64,000 nt of DNA, taken from contig NZ_JAQBOF010000037.1 in NCBI RefSeq assembly GCF_028288185.1, positions 62,001 to 126,000 on the forward strand, in the 5' to 3' direction. A model generated the notes under the pieces. That model saw nothing but the letters and a program-made list of their open reading frames with translations. It was not told where the DNA came from and did not search any database. The DNA comes from Mucilaginibacter sp. (GTDB taxonomy: Bacteria > Bacteroidota > Bacteroidia > Sphingobacteriales > Sphingobacteriaceae). The position numbers and the translations under genes were made by a program. Shown here piece by piece: positions 25,483-33,823 of this stretch (the first letter of the stretch is position 1; each line of letters starts with the position of its first letter).

Positions 25483-27918
25483 CTATTTTGTAAACCTAAA
25501 AATCGTATAAGAATTAGCCGGGAAACTATAGTCGATTTTATTACCGGTGATTTGTATAGTGGTTTCTTTAGTCGATATTTTTTCAGGGTCTTGCGGTGTG
25601 TTTTCACCTTTTGGATCGCCTGTTAAGGTATAAACCTTTATTAATGGCCTTCCCGAAAACCCTGTTAAATCAACCGATGATCTAATAGCGTTGGCAGAGG
25701 TATTTACCGTATGTATTACCAGCTCATTACCTGCATCGTTACGAGTTGCGGTAACATCCAGATCACCCTCAACACTACTAAAAACCCTTAACGGCTGATG
25801 ATTTTTTGCAGCCATTTGCTCGCTGTAAAACGGCGGCATGCCCCAAACTTGCGCAGGCGTAAAAAACACCTGCCCCTGATCCCAATCGTTATCATTTTGG
25901 CCTAATGCCTGTAAGCCATTAGCCGCGCATGATGTCAATACAAAATCGCCATGTCGGCGTACCGCATTTAGTGTAGTAGCGTGGCCTAACGCGCGTTGCA
26001 TGTTATGCAGGCCGCCATTTTCTTCAAATATGGTACATTTTAGTCTAGTGTTTGGGTCCCATTTCATGAATAGGTCATGCATTATTTGCAGGTTTTTGTC
26101 GACTGTTATACCGGCGCGCGCCTCATCTGCATCTGTATGCAGATCCCAATAATCGGCTTTGCCATTAACGGCTTTAAACACAATTTCCATATTTGGCGAT
26201 CTTGGCCGCCACCAAGCCGCGCAAATAACTTTTATATCCGGATTTTTGGCATGGATAGCATCATACAGCAAATTAAACCGCTCAGTATAATGCTTGTAGT
26301 CATTTTCCAGATCGCCCCAAATAACTTCTTCATTGCCTAGCTCTATATAATGCAAAGGGTATGGTTTTGGATGCCCGTTTGCTGCCCGTCTTTTACCCCA
26401 TGAGGTTGTTGTGGAACCGGTAAGATACTCTACCATATCAGCTATATCTTGCGGCGTTTCCTCAACATTTATAGCAAATGCTCCTTCAAATCCGGCTGCC
26501 TCGCAATAGGCAACAAACTCTTCAATACCAAAGCCATTACTGGTATAAGGGTACCAGTGCCCGTTATATTGTGGCCGTTTATCTCGCGGGCCTATCATGT
26601 TTTTCCATTTATAGTCAGGCGCATTTACCATTGTCCCACCGTAGCGTACAAAGTTTAACCCTTCTTGCTGCATTTTGGTGGCTATATCAGCACGAATAGG
26701 CAAACCCTTAAATTGGTCAGCACCTGTCGACATCAGGACAGCCTGGTCAATAGTTAATTTGCCCTTGCCTTCAATAAATAGGGCAAATCTTGTTTTTGTA
26801 TCGGTTGTGTTTGAAGTTAGCGCAATAGGGTATTTTTTCCATGTTGGTGATACGTTAACTATTTTTTGCGATGCATAGGTTTTACTGCCATCGGCACTTT
26901 GCAAGACAATGGTAACCGGGCCGTTTAATTGCCCCGCCCGCAGGCAAACATATCCTTGAAATTTTTGGCCACCCTTTATCGCAATACCCCAGCGGTTCAA
27001 CCCGTTATTCGCTATGCCAACTTTGCCTTTCCCGGTAATATTTTCTATAACCTGGGCTTGTTTGCTATTGTAAGCGTTAATGGTGTCCAGCGCAAATCTG
27101 GCCTTCGCTCCCTGGGTTTCAATAGCATCCCAAACGCGGCTTATTTGTATAGGAGGCGTAGTTTTAAATTCGTTTTTTATGGTGGATGTGCCATCGGCAA
27201 TAACTATATCTTTAAATGCTGCGGCGGCATTGTAGGTGCGTAACCCTATCTTTCCTGTCAGTATCGGGTTGTCATTGTCAACATAGTCAATAGCAGGTTG
27301 GGTCTCGTTATTCAGATAAATCAAAATATGCGCGCCTTGCATAGTCACCTTTACATGCTGCCACTGCTTACCATCAAAAGTTGCTTTAGCTTCGGCCAGT
27401 GGTTTATAGTTATGTACATGCTTGCCTAAAATCACATTATGACGGCTAGCCGATATGCTGACCTCATAACCGTCAAAATTATCGGCACCGCTGCCCTCAT
27501 TATTTACCCTAACTATAAACCCGGCATTAAAACCATTACGGGTAAACTTGATATCTGCTTCAAGACTACCATCTTTTACTACCGTGTTCTCCCGAATAAA
27601 CTTATAGCCCTCGCCCGAATTTACTGCCACCCCACTTTCGTAAGACCGCCAGTTTCCTTGCAATATTTTCCAATCATTAAACTTTGGGGATGGTGCCGGT
27701 TCTTCAAAACTTTCGCCGTATAGTCGCTGATCATACAGACCGCCATAAATTTCATGGTTAACATCTTCAATACATGAGCCATACATTTTAGCTGGTATCT
27801 TATTCATCACCTTAGATGCATCCACAATTATATGCGCGTTTTGTCCAAGGGCTGTCAGCGAAAAAAATGCAATTAAACTAACTGCAAGTAGTTGTTTTGT
27901 ACTATTTATATTGATCAT
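25483..27918 (-). CDS. Secreted GH51 alpha-L-arabinofuranosidase with N-terminal CBM-like domain
   Basis: 811 residues, signal peptide about 1-25. It removes alpha-L-arabinofuranose from arabinan or arabinoxylan. A carbohydrate-binding-like jelly-roll insert (about 70-410) precedes the TIM barrel. Catalytic acid/base is Glu530 in the motif GNEE (528-531); the nucleophile lies in TIFEENGG. Substrate-binding segment FVRYGGTMVNAPDYKWKN is present. The C-terminal beta domain ends in PANSYTIFRF. It is divergent from a frameshifted AraC regulator. With GH127 and the sulfatase it suggests use of arabinose-containing plant polysaccharide. Confidence 0.93.
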   Translation of the reverse strand: MININSTKQLLAVSLIAFFSLTALGQNAHIIVDASKVMNKIPAKMYGSCIEDVNHEIYGGLYDQRLYGESFEEPAPSPKFNDWKILQGNWRSYESGVAVNSGEGYKFIRENTVVKDGSLEADIKFTRNGFNAGFIVRVNNEGSGADNFDGYEVSISASRHNVILGKHVHNYKPLAEAKATFDGKQWQHVKVTMQGAHILIYLNNETQPAIDYVDNDNPILTGKIGLRTYNAAAAFKDIVIADGTSTIKNEFKTTPPIQISRVWDAIETQGAKARFALDTINAYNSKQAQVIENITGKGKVGIANNGLNRWGIAIKGGQKFQGYVCLRAGQLNGPVTIVLQSADGSKTYASQKIVNVSPTWKKYPIALTSNTTDTKTRFALFIEGKGKLTIDQAVLMSTGADQFKGLPIRADIATKMQQEGLNFVRYGGTMVNAPDYKWKNMIGPRDKRPQYNGHWYPYTSNGFGIEEFVAYCEAAGFEGAFAINVEETPQDIADMVEYLTGSTTTSWGKRRAANGHPKPYPLHYIELGNEEVIWGDLENDYKHYTERFNLLYDAIHAKNPDIKVICAAWWRPRSPNMEIVFKAVNGKADYWDLHTDADEARAGITVDKNLQIMHDLFMKWDPNTRLKCTIFEENGGLHNMQRALGHATTLNAVRRHGDFVLTSCAANGLQALGQNDNDWDQGQVFFTPAQVWGMPPFYSEQMAAKNHQPLRVFSSVEGDLDVTATRNDAGNELVIHTVNTSANAIRSSVDLTGFSGRPLIKVYTLTGDPKGENTPQDPEKISTKETTIQITGNKIDYSFPANSYTIFRFTK

Positions 27919-28077
27919 GATATAATATCTGGTATGTATTGAATTAACATGCTCAAAAATCTAATATCCAAATGGACACTGGTTGAACAAATTTGATGTT
28001 TTTTAATTCAATTTTGACTAAAGTATTTTTCCGGGAATAAAATTCAGTAAGTTTAACAAACCGGTAACTATTGCTTT

Positions 28078-28937
28078 ATGAGAATTTTTCGTGAGAACAT
28101 TGTTAGTCCAGAAAATCTTTTTGTTGTTAAAGCAGAGGAATTTAAGTTTAATGATTTCCCGTTTCATTCGCACCCCGAGTATGAAATAATTTTAATATTG
28201 GAAAGCGCCGGCCAACGAATAGTGGGCGATAGTATTACAGAATTTATCGCGATTGATCTTTGCATGTTCGGCGCTAATTTGCCGCATACATTTTACACAA
28301 AAGGATTAGGCAACGAGGCAGTAAAGCAAGTTGTAATCCAATTTCATGAAAACTTTCTCGGTCCCGGTTTTTTCGACAGGAAACATTTTAAACAGATCAA
28401 GGATCTGTTGCAGCGGTCATCGCAAGGTATTGTATTTACAGGGCAAACAAGACTAACCTTAACACAAAAAATAACTGCCCTGGTTGAGAAAAACCCAGCC
28501 GAAACGGTTATTGGCTTATTAGATATTTGCATTTGCTTTCCATTTCTCAGGAATACACGCTCTTATCCAGCCCCGGATTTCTTAACAATCTTAACTTTGA
28601 TGAATCAACCCGGATGAGCAATGTTTACGACTACATTCTGGATAATTTTAAACGCGACCTATCGCTTAATGAAGTTGCCACGATAGCTAACTTATCGTCA
28701 TCTGCTTTCTGCAGATACTTTAAAAAGTTTACCCGTAAAACTTTGTCAGAGTTTTTAATCGATCTGCGTATTGGTTATGCTTGTAAATTACTGCAAAATA
28801 ATAACATGGGTATCTCGCAGATCAGTCTTGACGCGGGATTTAATAATGTATCCTATTTCAACCGGAAGTTTAAGGTACTAAAAGGCGAAACCCCGATGGA
28901 ATATCAGCGCCATTTCATTGTAAAAAAGGCTAATTAA
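28078..28937 (+). pseudogene. AraC-family regulator split by a one-base frameshift
   Basis: Frame 1 (28078-) encodes the N-terminal cupin-type sensing domain (FPFHSHPEYEIILILES, ANLPHTFYTKGLG) and leads into GLLDICICFPF; a different frame continues the expected family sequence (HLLSISQEYTLL) and the AraC HTH domain with both helix-turn-helix units (LSLNEVATIANLSSSAFCRYFKKF and ISQISLDAGFNNVSYFNRKFKVLKG) to 28937. Adding one T at the run 28526-28528 would restore LLDILHLL and a single 287-residue protein. It is divergent from the GH51 gene and would be its likely regulator. This is either a real knock-out or a homopolymer sequencing error. Confidence 0.85.
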
Positions 28938-28962
28938 TTCCACCGGGGAATCCAGATTAAAT

Positions 28963-29502
28963 TTATGCGGTAACCGTATCATTCAATTTTGTTTTTCGCT
29001 TTAATATCAACGCCGCCAACAAAGCAACTATCAAACCTACAGGTACTATTTCGCAATAGGTCATGATGGCGTTGAAAAATGGATTCTTATACATCCGGCT
29101 AAACTCGGCCATCTCCTTAGCTTTTTTAGCTATTACCACAGTACTTGCGCCAGATGCTTTTAGCTTATCAAGCACATGCGCGGTATAGATCTCGGCAAAA
29201 TTTGATATAAAGCAATAATAATCTATCAACCATAACACTACATAAATAGTTGATGCCACCATCACAATTAATATACCTACCTGGAAAGCCTTGCCAAAAC
29301 TAATTTGGCCGTGCAGATTATTATCCCGATAGTTTTTAACGCCCACAAAAACCAACGAAAATGCTACGATCATAGCTGTGTAGCCATATATCTCGCCATT
29401 ATCAAAATCCATTTTATTGCTGCACAGGTAAATATAAAACACGGCCCAGCCACCGGCTATCAGCCCGGCTATCGCGCCACAAACAAGTACAATCTTTTTC
29501 AT
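28963..29502 (-). CDS. DUF4199 membrane protein
   Basis: 179 residues, four hydrophobic helices (residues about 5-27, 38-56, 72-93, 149-168) with a charged stretch between. The segment YTAMIVAFSLVFVGVKNYRDN and QISFGKAFQVG are the typical DUF4199 signature. Function unknown. It lies downstream of a LuxR-type HTH membrane protein on the same strand (gap about 120 bases), a pairing seen in Bacteroidota; the two may form one transcript. Confidence 0.85.
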   Translation of the reverse strand: MKKIVLVCGAIAGLIAGGWAVFYIYLCSNKMDFDNGEIYGYTAMIVAFSLVFVGVKNYRDNNLHGQISFGKAFQVGILIVMVASTIYVVLWLIDYYCFISNFAEIYTAHVLDKLKASGASTVVIAKKAKEMAEFSRMYKNPFFNAIMTYCEIVPVGLIVALLAALILKRKTKLNDTVTA

Positions 29503-29625
29503 CTTAAATAAGTTTAGTGTTAAACATTAATAGTCCAAAATTCAATTATCGGCTTAACTTTTCGGTCATACTTTAGGGTGATTTTAATAAAATAGAGCCA
29601 ATTCGTTCTTTAGGATGAGTTTATT

Positions 29626-30099
29626 TTAACTTATCAAACGTAAACGCTTTGCTTTTTCGATAGCTTGGGTACGGCGTTCGGCCTCCAATTTTTCAAATAA
29701 ATTTGCCGAGTGTGTTTTAATAGTATTTAATGATACAAATAAACGCCCGGCAATTTCCTGGTTACTCAGGCCATCGGCCATTAGCTGCAAAACTTCCAGC
29801 TCGCGTTTGCTTATTCGCAATTGGTCAACGGCATCCTGATTTAAAATGAAGCCTGCGTTGTTATCTACAAAAATCTGCTTCTCAACCACAACGGTTTTAA
29901 CTTTGGGTTTGATGAGTTTCTGGGCAAGCCATATACCCAACGCGGTAAAGATGAGGGCTATCGCACCGGCATAAACTTCAAAGGCGTGGTCAAAAATTAC
30001 AAATCGAAGTTCCAGCCATTGTAATAAAAACAATAGCAGGGCAAGCGCTACGCCATAAACTATAATTTGCTTGTATTTTACCCGGATGCTAAACGCCAT
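29626..30099 (-). CDS. Membrane-anchored LuxR-type helix-turn-helix protein
   Basis: 157 residues: two N-terminal transmembrane helices (about 10-28 and 41-61), a linker, and a LuxR/FixJ DNA-binding domain (about 93-157: ISKRELEVLQLMADGLSNQEIAGRLFVSLNTIKTH). There is no receiver domain, so the protein is a membrane-tethered transcription factor of unknown signal. It precedes the DUF4199 gene. Confidence 0.88.
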   Translation of the reverse strand: MAFSIRVKYKQIIVYGVALALLLFLLQWLELRFVIFDHAFEVYAGAIALIFTALGIWLAQKLIKPKVKTVVVEKQIFVDNNAGFILNQDAVDQLRISKRELEVLQLMADGLSNQEIAGRLFVSLNTIKTHSANLFEKLEAERRTQAIEKAKRLRLIS

Positions 30100-30153
30100 T
30101 TCACTATTATTTATCTAAAAATAAAGTATTTTAAATGAAATGCCTATAAAACA

Positions 30154-30185
30154 AAAAACCTCAAGGCTTTCGGCTTGAGGTTTTT
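30154..30185 (-). terminator. Terminator after the sorbosone-dehydrogenase-like gene
   Basis: AAAAACCTCAAG / CTTGAGGTTTTT inverted repeat with an 8-base loop, reading leftward into a T-run. It lies just past the stop of the gene ending at 30202. Confidence 0.85.
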
Positions 30186-30201
30186 GATCAGTAGTTATAT
30201 T

Positions 30202-31443
30202 TTATTTGTAAACGATCTTAAAAATAGCACCCTTCACATCATCAGCTACATATAAAGCGCCATCAGGCCCTTGTGCTAACCCCATAGGACGATATTTCAT
30301 CGGGCCGGTTGGATGCTCCAGGTCTGAGCCTGTAAAGTTGTCAGCAAATATCTCCCAATCGCTTGATAGCTTGCCGTTAACAAATGGTACAAAAGCTACC
30401 AGGTACCCTTTAACCGGCGAGTTAGCACGACCATGGAAAACTACGAACGCGCCGTTTTTATAACGCTTAGGAAACATATTACCGGTATAAAACAACAGGT
30501 CATTGGGTGCCAGGTGGCCCGGGAACGCAACCGCTGGGTCGGCATATTTATCGGTAGGTGTTTTGCCATCGCCGCCATACTCGGGCGATACCATTTTCTT
30601 TTTTAGTTGCTGATCGTAATACGCATACGGCCAGCCGGCGTCTAAGCCTTGTTTTAGCTCGTAAATAGTTTCAGCAGGCAGCTCCGAGCTTTTTTGGCCG
30701 GAAAAATAAGGCGGCGATAGTTTATCAAAACTGCGGCCATGTTGCGTAGCAAATACTGTTTTTGATGCCGGATTGTAATCAATACCAACCGCGTTTTTTA
30801 TCCCGGTTGAAAAGCGAACGCCATCGCTAAAACCTTGGTTCAATTTATTGGCTTTAAACTTCCATATACCTGCTGCCGAATCTAAAATAGGGCAACCCGG
30901 TATACCCGAGGCAGAGCCTGTTTGCCTGCATGCGTCTGAATAAGAGCCAATGGTTACATATAAGTTATTTTGATCGTCAAGAGCGATGGATTTTGAATTA
31001 TCGTGCACTTTGTCCAATAATCCCTGAACAATTACTTCAGGTTTATCGGCATTAATCACCTCGTCCCTATCATTCAGTTTATATCTGAACACGCCTGTAT
31101 TTGAAGTTGAATACAAATAATGATCTTTTATTTTAATGCCCGTACCGGGATAGTCGGCAAACGCCAGTTTTTTATCCAGCCTGCCATCGTGGTTGGTATC
31201 GCTCAAAAAATAGATCCCTTTACCTTTGCTTTTTCTTGTCGAATTTAAATTTACATAAACATCGCCATTTTTAGTAACTACCAAATGCCTTAATGGTCCC
31301 AGCGAATCGGCAAGGATAGTGGCCGAAAAGCCTGCTGGTAGTTTCAAATCTGCATTGTAAACAGTTAATTTATTGGCGATGAATCCTGTTAATCCAATAG
31401 CCGCAACCATAAAACCGGCTGCCCAAACAAATACTTTATTCAT
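30202..31443 (-). CDS. Sorbosone-dehydrogenase-like beta-propeller protein (secreted)
   Basis: 413 residues with an N-terminal signal or anchor helix (about 5-26). The body is a six-bladed propeller of the glucose/sorbosone dehydrogenase family: PLRHLVVTKNGDVYVNL, IYFLSDTNHDGRLDKK, VHDNSKSIALDDQNNLYVTIGSYSD, GIKNAVGIDYNPASKTVFATQHGRSFD and QGPDGALYVADD are blade signatures. A CXnC pair (SDACRQTGSASGIPGCP) is seen in related proteins. Known relatives use PQQ as cofactor to oxidise aldoses; here the cofactor cannot be confirmed. It lies downstream of the SGNH hydrolase gene on the same strand and ends at a terminator. Confidence 0.85.
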   Translation of the reverse strand: MNKVFVWAAGFMVAAIGLTGFIANKLTVYNADLKLPAGFSATILADSLGPLRHLVVTKNGDVYVNLNSTRKSKGKGIYFLSDTNHDGRLDKKLAFADYPGTGIKIKDHYLYSTSNTGVFRYKLNDRDEVINADKPEVIVQGLLDKVHDNSKSIALDDQNNLYVTIGSYSDACRQTGSASGIPGCPILDSAAGIWKFKANKLNQGFSDGVRFSTGIKNAVGIDYNPASKTVFATQHGRSFDKLSPPYFSGQKSSELPAETIYELKQGLDAGWPYAYYDQQLKKKMVSPEYGGDGKTPTDKYADPAVAFPGHLAPNDLLFYTGNMFPKRYKNGAFVVFHGRANSPVKGYLVAFVPFVNGKLSSDWEIFADNFTGSDLEHPTGPMKYRPMGLAQGPDGALYVADDVKGAIFKIVYK

Positions 31444-31522
31444 TGATTGTTGTATAATAATTGATGTCTATATTTAAGTCGAAGCAAGATACACATTAAC
31501 GCTAATCTGTCAATTATCTATC

Positions 31523-32215
31523 CTAATCGTTACCTTCCAGGCGTTTCACCACGTAAGGGGCTATTATATTTTTAGAGCTTTCCACACCCGGATGGATACC
31601 ATCGGGTATCGCCTTTAAATAAGCATCCTGACTCTGATCCAATAGTTTTTTCCAATGCGGATAGTGGTCTATCAGCAATAATTTCCTTGCTTTAGCAACA
31701 TCCCGATACATTTGGTAATATTTCAGCAGATCGGGGCGCTGTTGGGCATGTATGTTTAATGGTATATTCATAACCTGCAAAATAACCTCGCAATCGGGAT
31801 TATAAATTTTAATACGATCGATGATATAATTTAAATTTAGCCTGGCCAATTCAACGCTTGTTTTATAATTTAAAAAAGCATCGTTCATGCTAAACTCCAT
31901 CAGTACTGCATCGGGGGCTTTTTTAATTACACTGTCCTCCAGATTCTGCACACCCCATGTCGACCACATGCCGCTCTTGGCCGAGTTAATGGTAGTTAAC
32001 AACCCATGATATTTATTATTTAACGCGCGGTTAACAGAATCTACCCAGGCATGGCCACCAACTGCCGCTGTTAGGCTGGTGCCATAAGTTACCAATGTTT
32101 GGTGTTTACCTGCTGCCAAATTCTTCACTAATCTGCTTTGAGCAAAAGTTGCATTGATTTGAAAACATATCAAGAGTATACAAACAGTTACACCTATTTT
32201 AAAAGTATTTTTCAC
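31523..32215 (-). CDS. Secreted SGNH/GDSL-type hydrolase
   Basis: 230 residues, signal peptide about 1-25. Block I is YGTSLTA (GDSL equivalent, catalytic Ser), block II SAKSGMWS with the oxyanion Gly, block III FSMNDAF (Asn), and block V PDGIHPGVES (Asp and His of the triad). Such enzymes are esterases, for example acetyl-esterases acting on decorated glycans; the exact substrate is unknown. It lies 80 bases upstream of the sorbosone-dehydrogenase-like gene and divergent from GH144. Confidence 0.9.
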   Translation of the reverse strand: MKNTFKIGVTVCILLICFQINATFAQSRLVKNLAAGKHQTLVTYGTSLTAAVGGHAWVDSVNRALNNKYHGLLTTINSAKSGMWSTWGVQNLEDSVIKKAPDAVLMEFSMNDAFLNYKTSVELARLNLNYIIDRIKIYNPDCEVILQVMNIPLNIHAQQRPDLLKYYQMYRDVAKARKLLLIDHYPHWKKLLDQSQDAYLKAIPDGIHPGVESSKNIIAPYVVKRLEGND

Positions 32216-32312
32216 TGGCTTATATTAAATGGTTAGGACAAATATGTAAAAACAGTTGGTTAGTACAATGACATAACTTGCATATACCAGTGATAACATA
32301 TAAATTTCGCAA

Positions 32313-33653
32313 ATGGATGTAAAAAAAATATTGCTTGGTGTTGCATGTTTGGTATTGAGTTGCACCCAAAACTATGCTCAGACACCTATTACCGCAGATC
32401 TGACCATAAAAAAGGGTTTAACCGATAATCAACTGCTTGACCTGGTACAAAAGCAAACCTTTAGATATTTCTGGGACTACGCGCATCCAACAAGTGGCAT
32501 GGCGCGCGAGCGGAGCCATCTTAATCTACTGCCAATAAACAATGTGGTAACCAGTGGCGGGACTGGTTTTGGCATAATGGCCGCTATTGTTGCTGCCGAT
32601 CGCCAATTTATATCTCGCAAGGAAGCCGCCGAACATACCCTTAAAATTGTAGATTTTTTATTAAAGGCCGATAGATTTCATGGCGCTTTCTCACACTGGC
32701 TAAATGGCGAAACCGGCAAAACGATACCTTTTAGCAAAAAAGATGACGGAGCCGATATTGTTGAAACCTCTTATCTTTTCCAAGGGCTATTAGCCGCGCA
32801 GCAATACTATAAAGCTAACAACCCAGTTGAAAAGGACTTGCGTGTTAAAATACAGCAGTTATGGAATGGTGTTGAGTGGGACTGGTTCACCCGCAACCAA
32901 AACGTATTATACTGGCACTGGAGCCCCAATTATAATTGGGATATGAACATGCCGATAAGAGGCTGGAATGAATGCCTGATCACTTACGTTATGGCGGCAT
33001 CATCGCCAATGTACGCTATTGGCAAATCAGTTTATACAGAAGGTTGGTCTAAGAGCAATACGTTTATCAATGGTAAAACTTATTACATTAATCTAACCTT
33101 GCCATTGGGCCCCGATTATGGCGGACCATTGTTTTGGACACAATATTCATTTATGGGTCTAAATCCAAAAGGACTAAAAGACCAATATGCAGATTATTGG
33201 CAGCAGGCTACTAACCATACATTAATTAACCGCCGGTATTGTATTGACAACCCGTTAAAGTATAAAGGCTATGGCGACAATTGCTGGGGATTAACCGCCA
33301 GTGATAGCTGGAAAGGCTATTCGGGCCACTCGCCAACTAATGATCTTGGGGTGATTACACCTACTGCTGCTTTATCGGCATTCCCGTATGCTCCGCAATA
33401 TTCCATGCAGGCATTGAAGCATTTTTATGAAGATCTGGGTTCGCAAATTTGGGGCGAATATGGATTTGTAGATGCCTTTAGTGAGCAGCATGAATGGTAT
33501 GCAAAATCATATTTAGCTATTGACCAGGGGCCAATAATTGTAATGATAGAAAATTATAGAAGTGGCCTGCTTTGGAAATTATTTATGAGTAACCCGGATG
33601 TTAAAAAAGGTTTGAAAAAATTAGGCTTTACTACAACGGTGTTAAAGAGATGA
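32313..33653 (+). CDS. Secreted GH144-type glucoamylase-like protein (beta-1,2-glucanase family)
   Basis: 446 residues with a signal peptide (about 1-22, ending NYAQ). The (alpha/alpha) toroid sequence (QTFRYFWDYAHPTSGMARERSH, TGFGIMAAIVAADRQFISRKEA, ETSYLFQGLLAAQQYY, YWHWSPNYNWDMNMPIRGWNECL, GPLFWTQYSFMGLNP) matches the glucoamylase-like PF10091 proteins that include GH144 endo-beta-1,2-glucanases. These cut beta-1,2-glucans; conserved Asp and Glu residues in the toroid core are present but I did not map catalytic ones. A secreted protein of unknown family (33824-36007) follows. Confidence 0.85.
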   Translation: MDVKKILLGVACLVLSCTQNYAQTPITADLTIKKGLTDNQLLDLVQKQTFRYFWDYAHPTSGMARERSHLNLLPINNVVTSGGTGFGIMAAIVAADRQFISRKEAAEHTLKIVDFLLKADRFHGAFSHWLNGETGKTIPFSKKDDGADIVETSYLFQGLLAAQQYYKANNPVEKDLRVKIQQLWNGVEWDWFTRNQNVLYWHWSPNYNWDMNMPIRGWNECLITYVMAASSPMYAIGKSVYTEGWSKSNTFINGKTYYINLTLPLGPDYGGPLFWTQYSFMGLNPKGLKDQYADYWQQATNHTLINRRYCIDNPLKYKGYGDNCWGLTASDSWKGYSGHSPTNDLGVITPTAALSAFPYAPQYSMQALKHFYEDLGSQIWGEYGFVDAFSEQHEWYAKSYLAIDQGPIIVMIENYRSGLLWKLFMSNPDVKKGLKKLGFTTTVLKR

Positions 33654-33823
33654 TATTCATCAACTTAGATTATTCACCTCTGTAAAAAACCTGTCGCAAA
33701 TAACCAGGCATAGCAAAAATTGCTACCTTGCTTCAGAAGAGTTATAAACCTCTTACTGTATTGGATATGTATTTGTAATCTGTGATTACGCTTTGCAAAC
33801 AGATATCCGCCAAACGTAATTTT

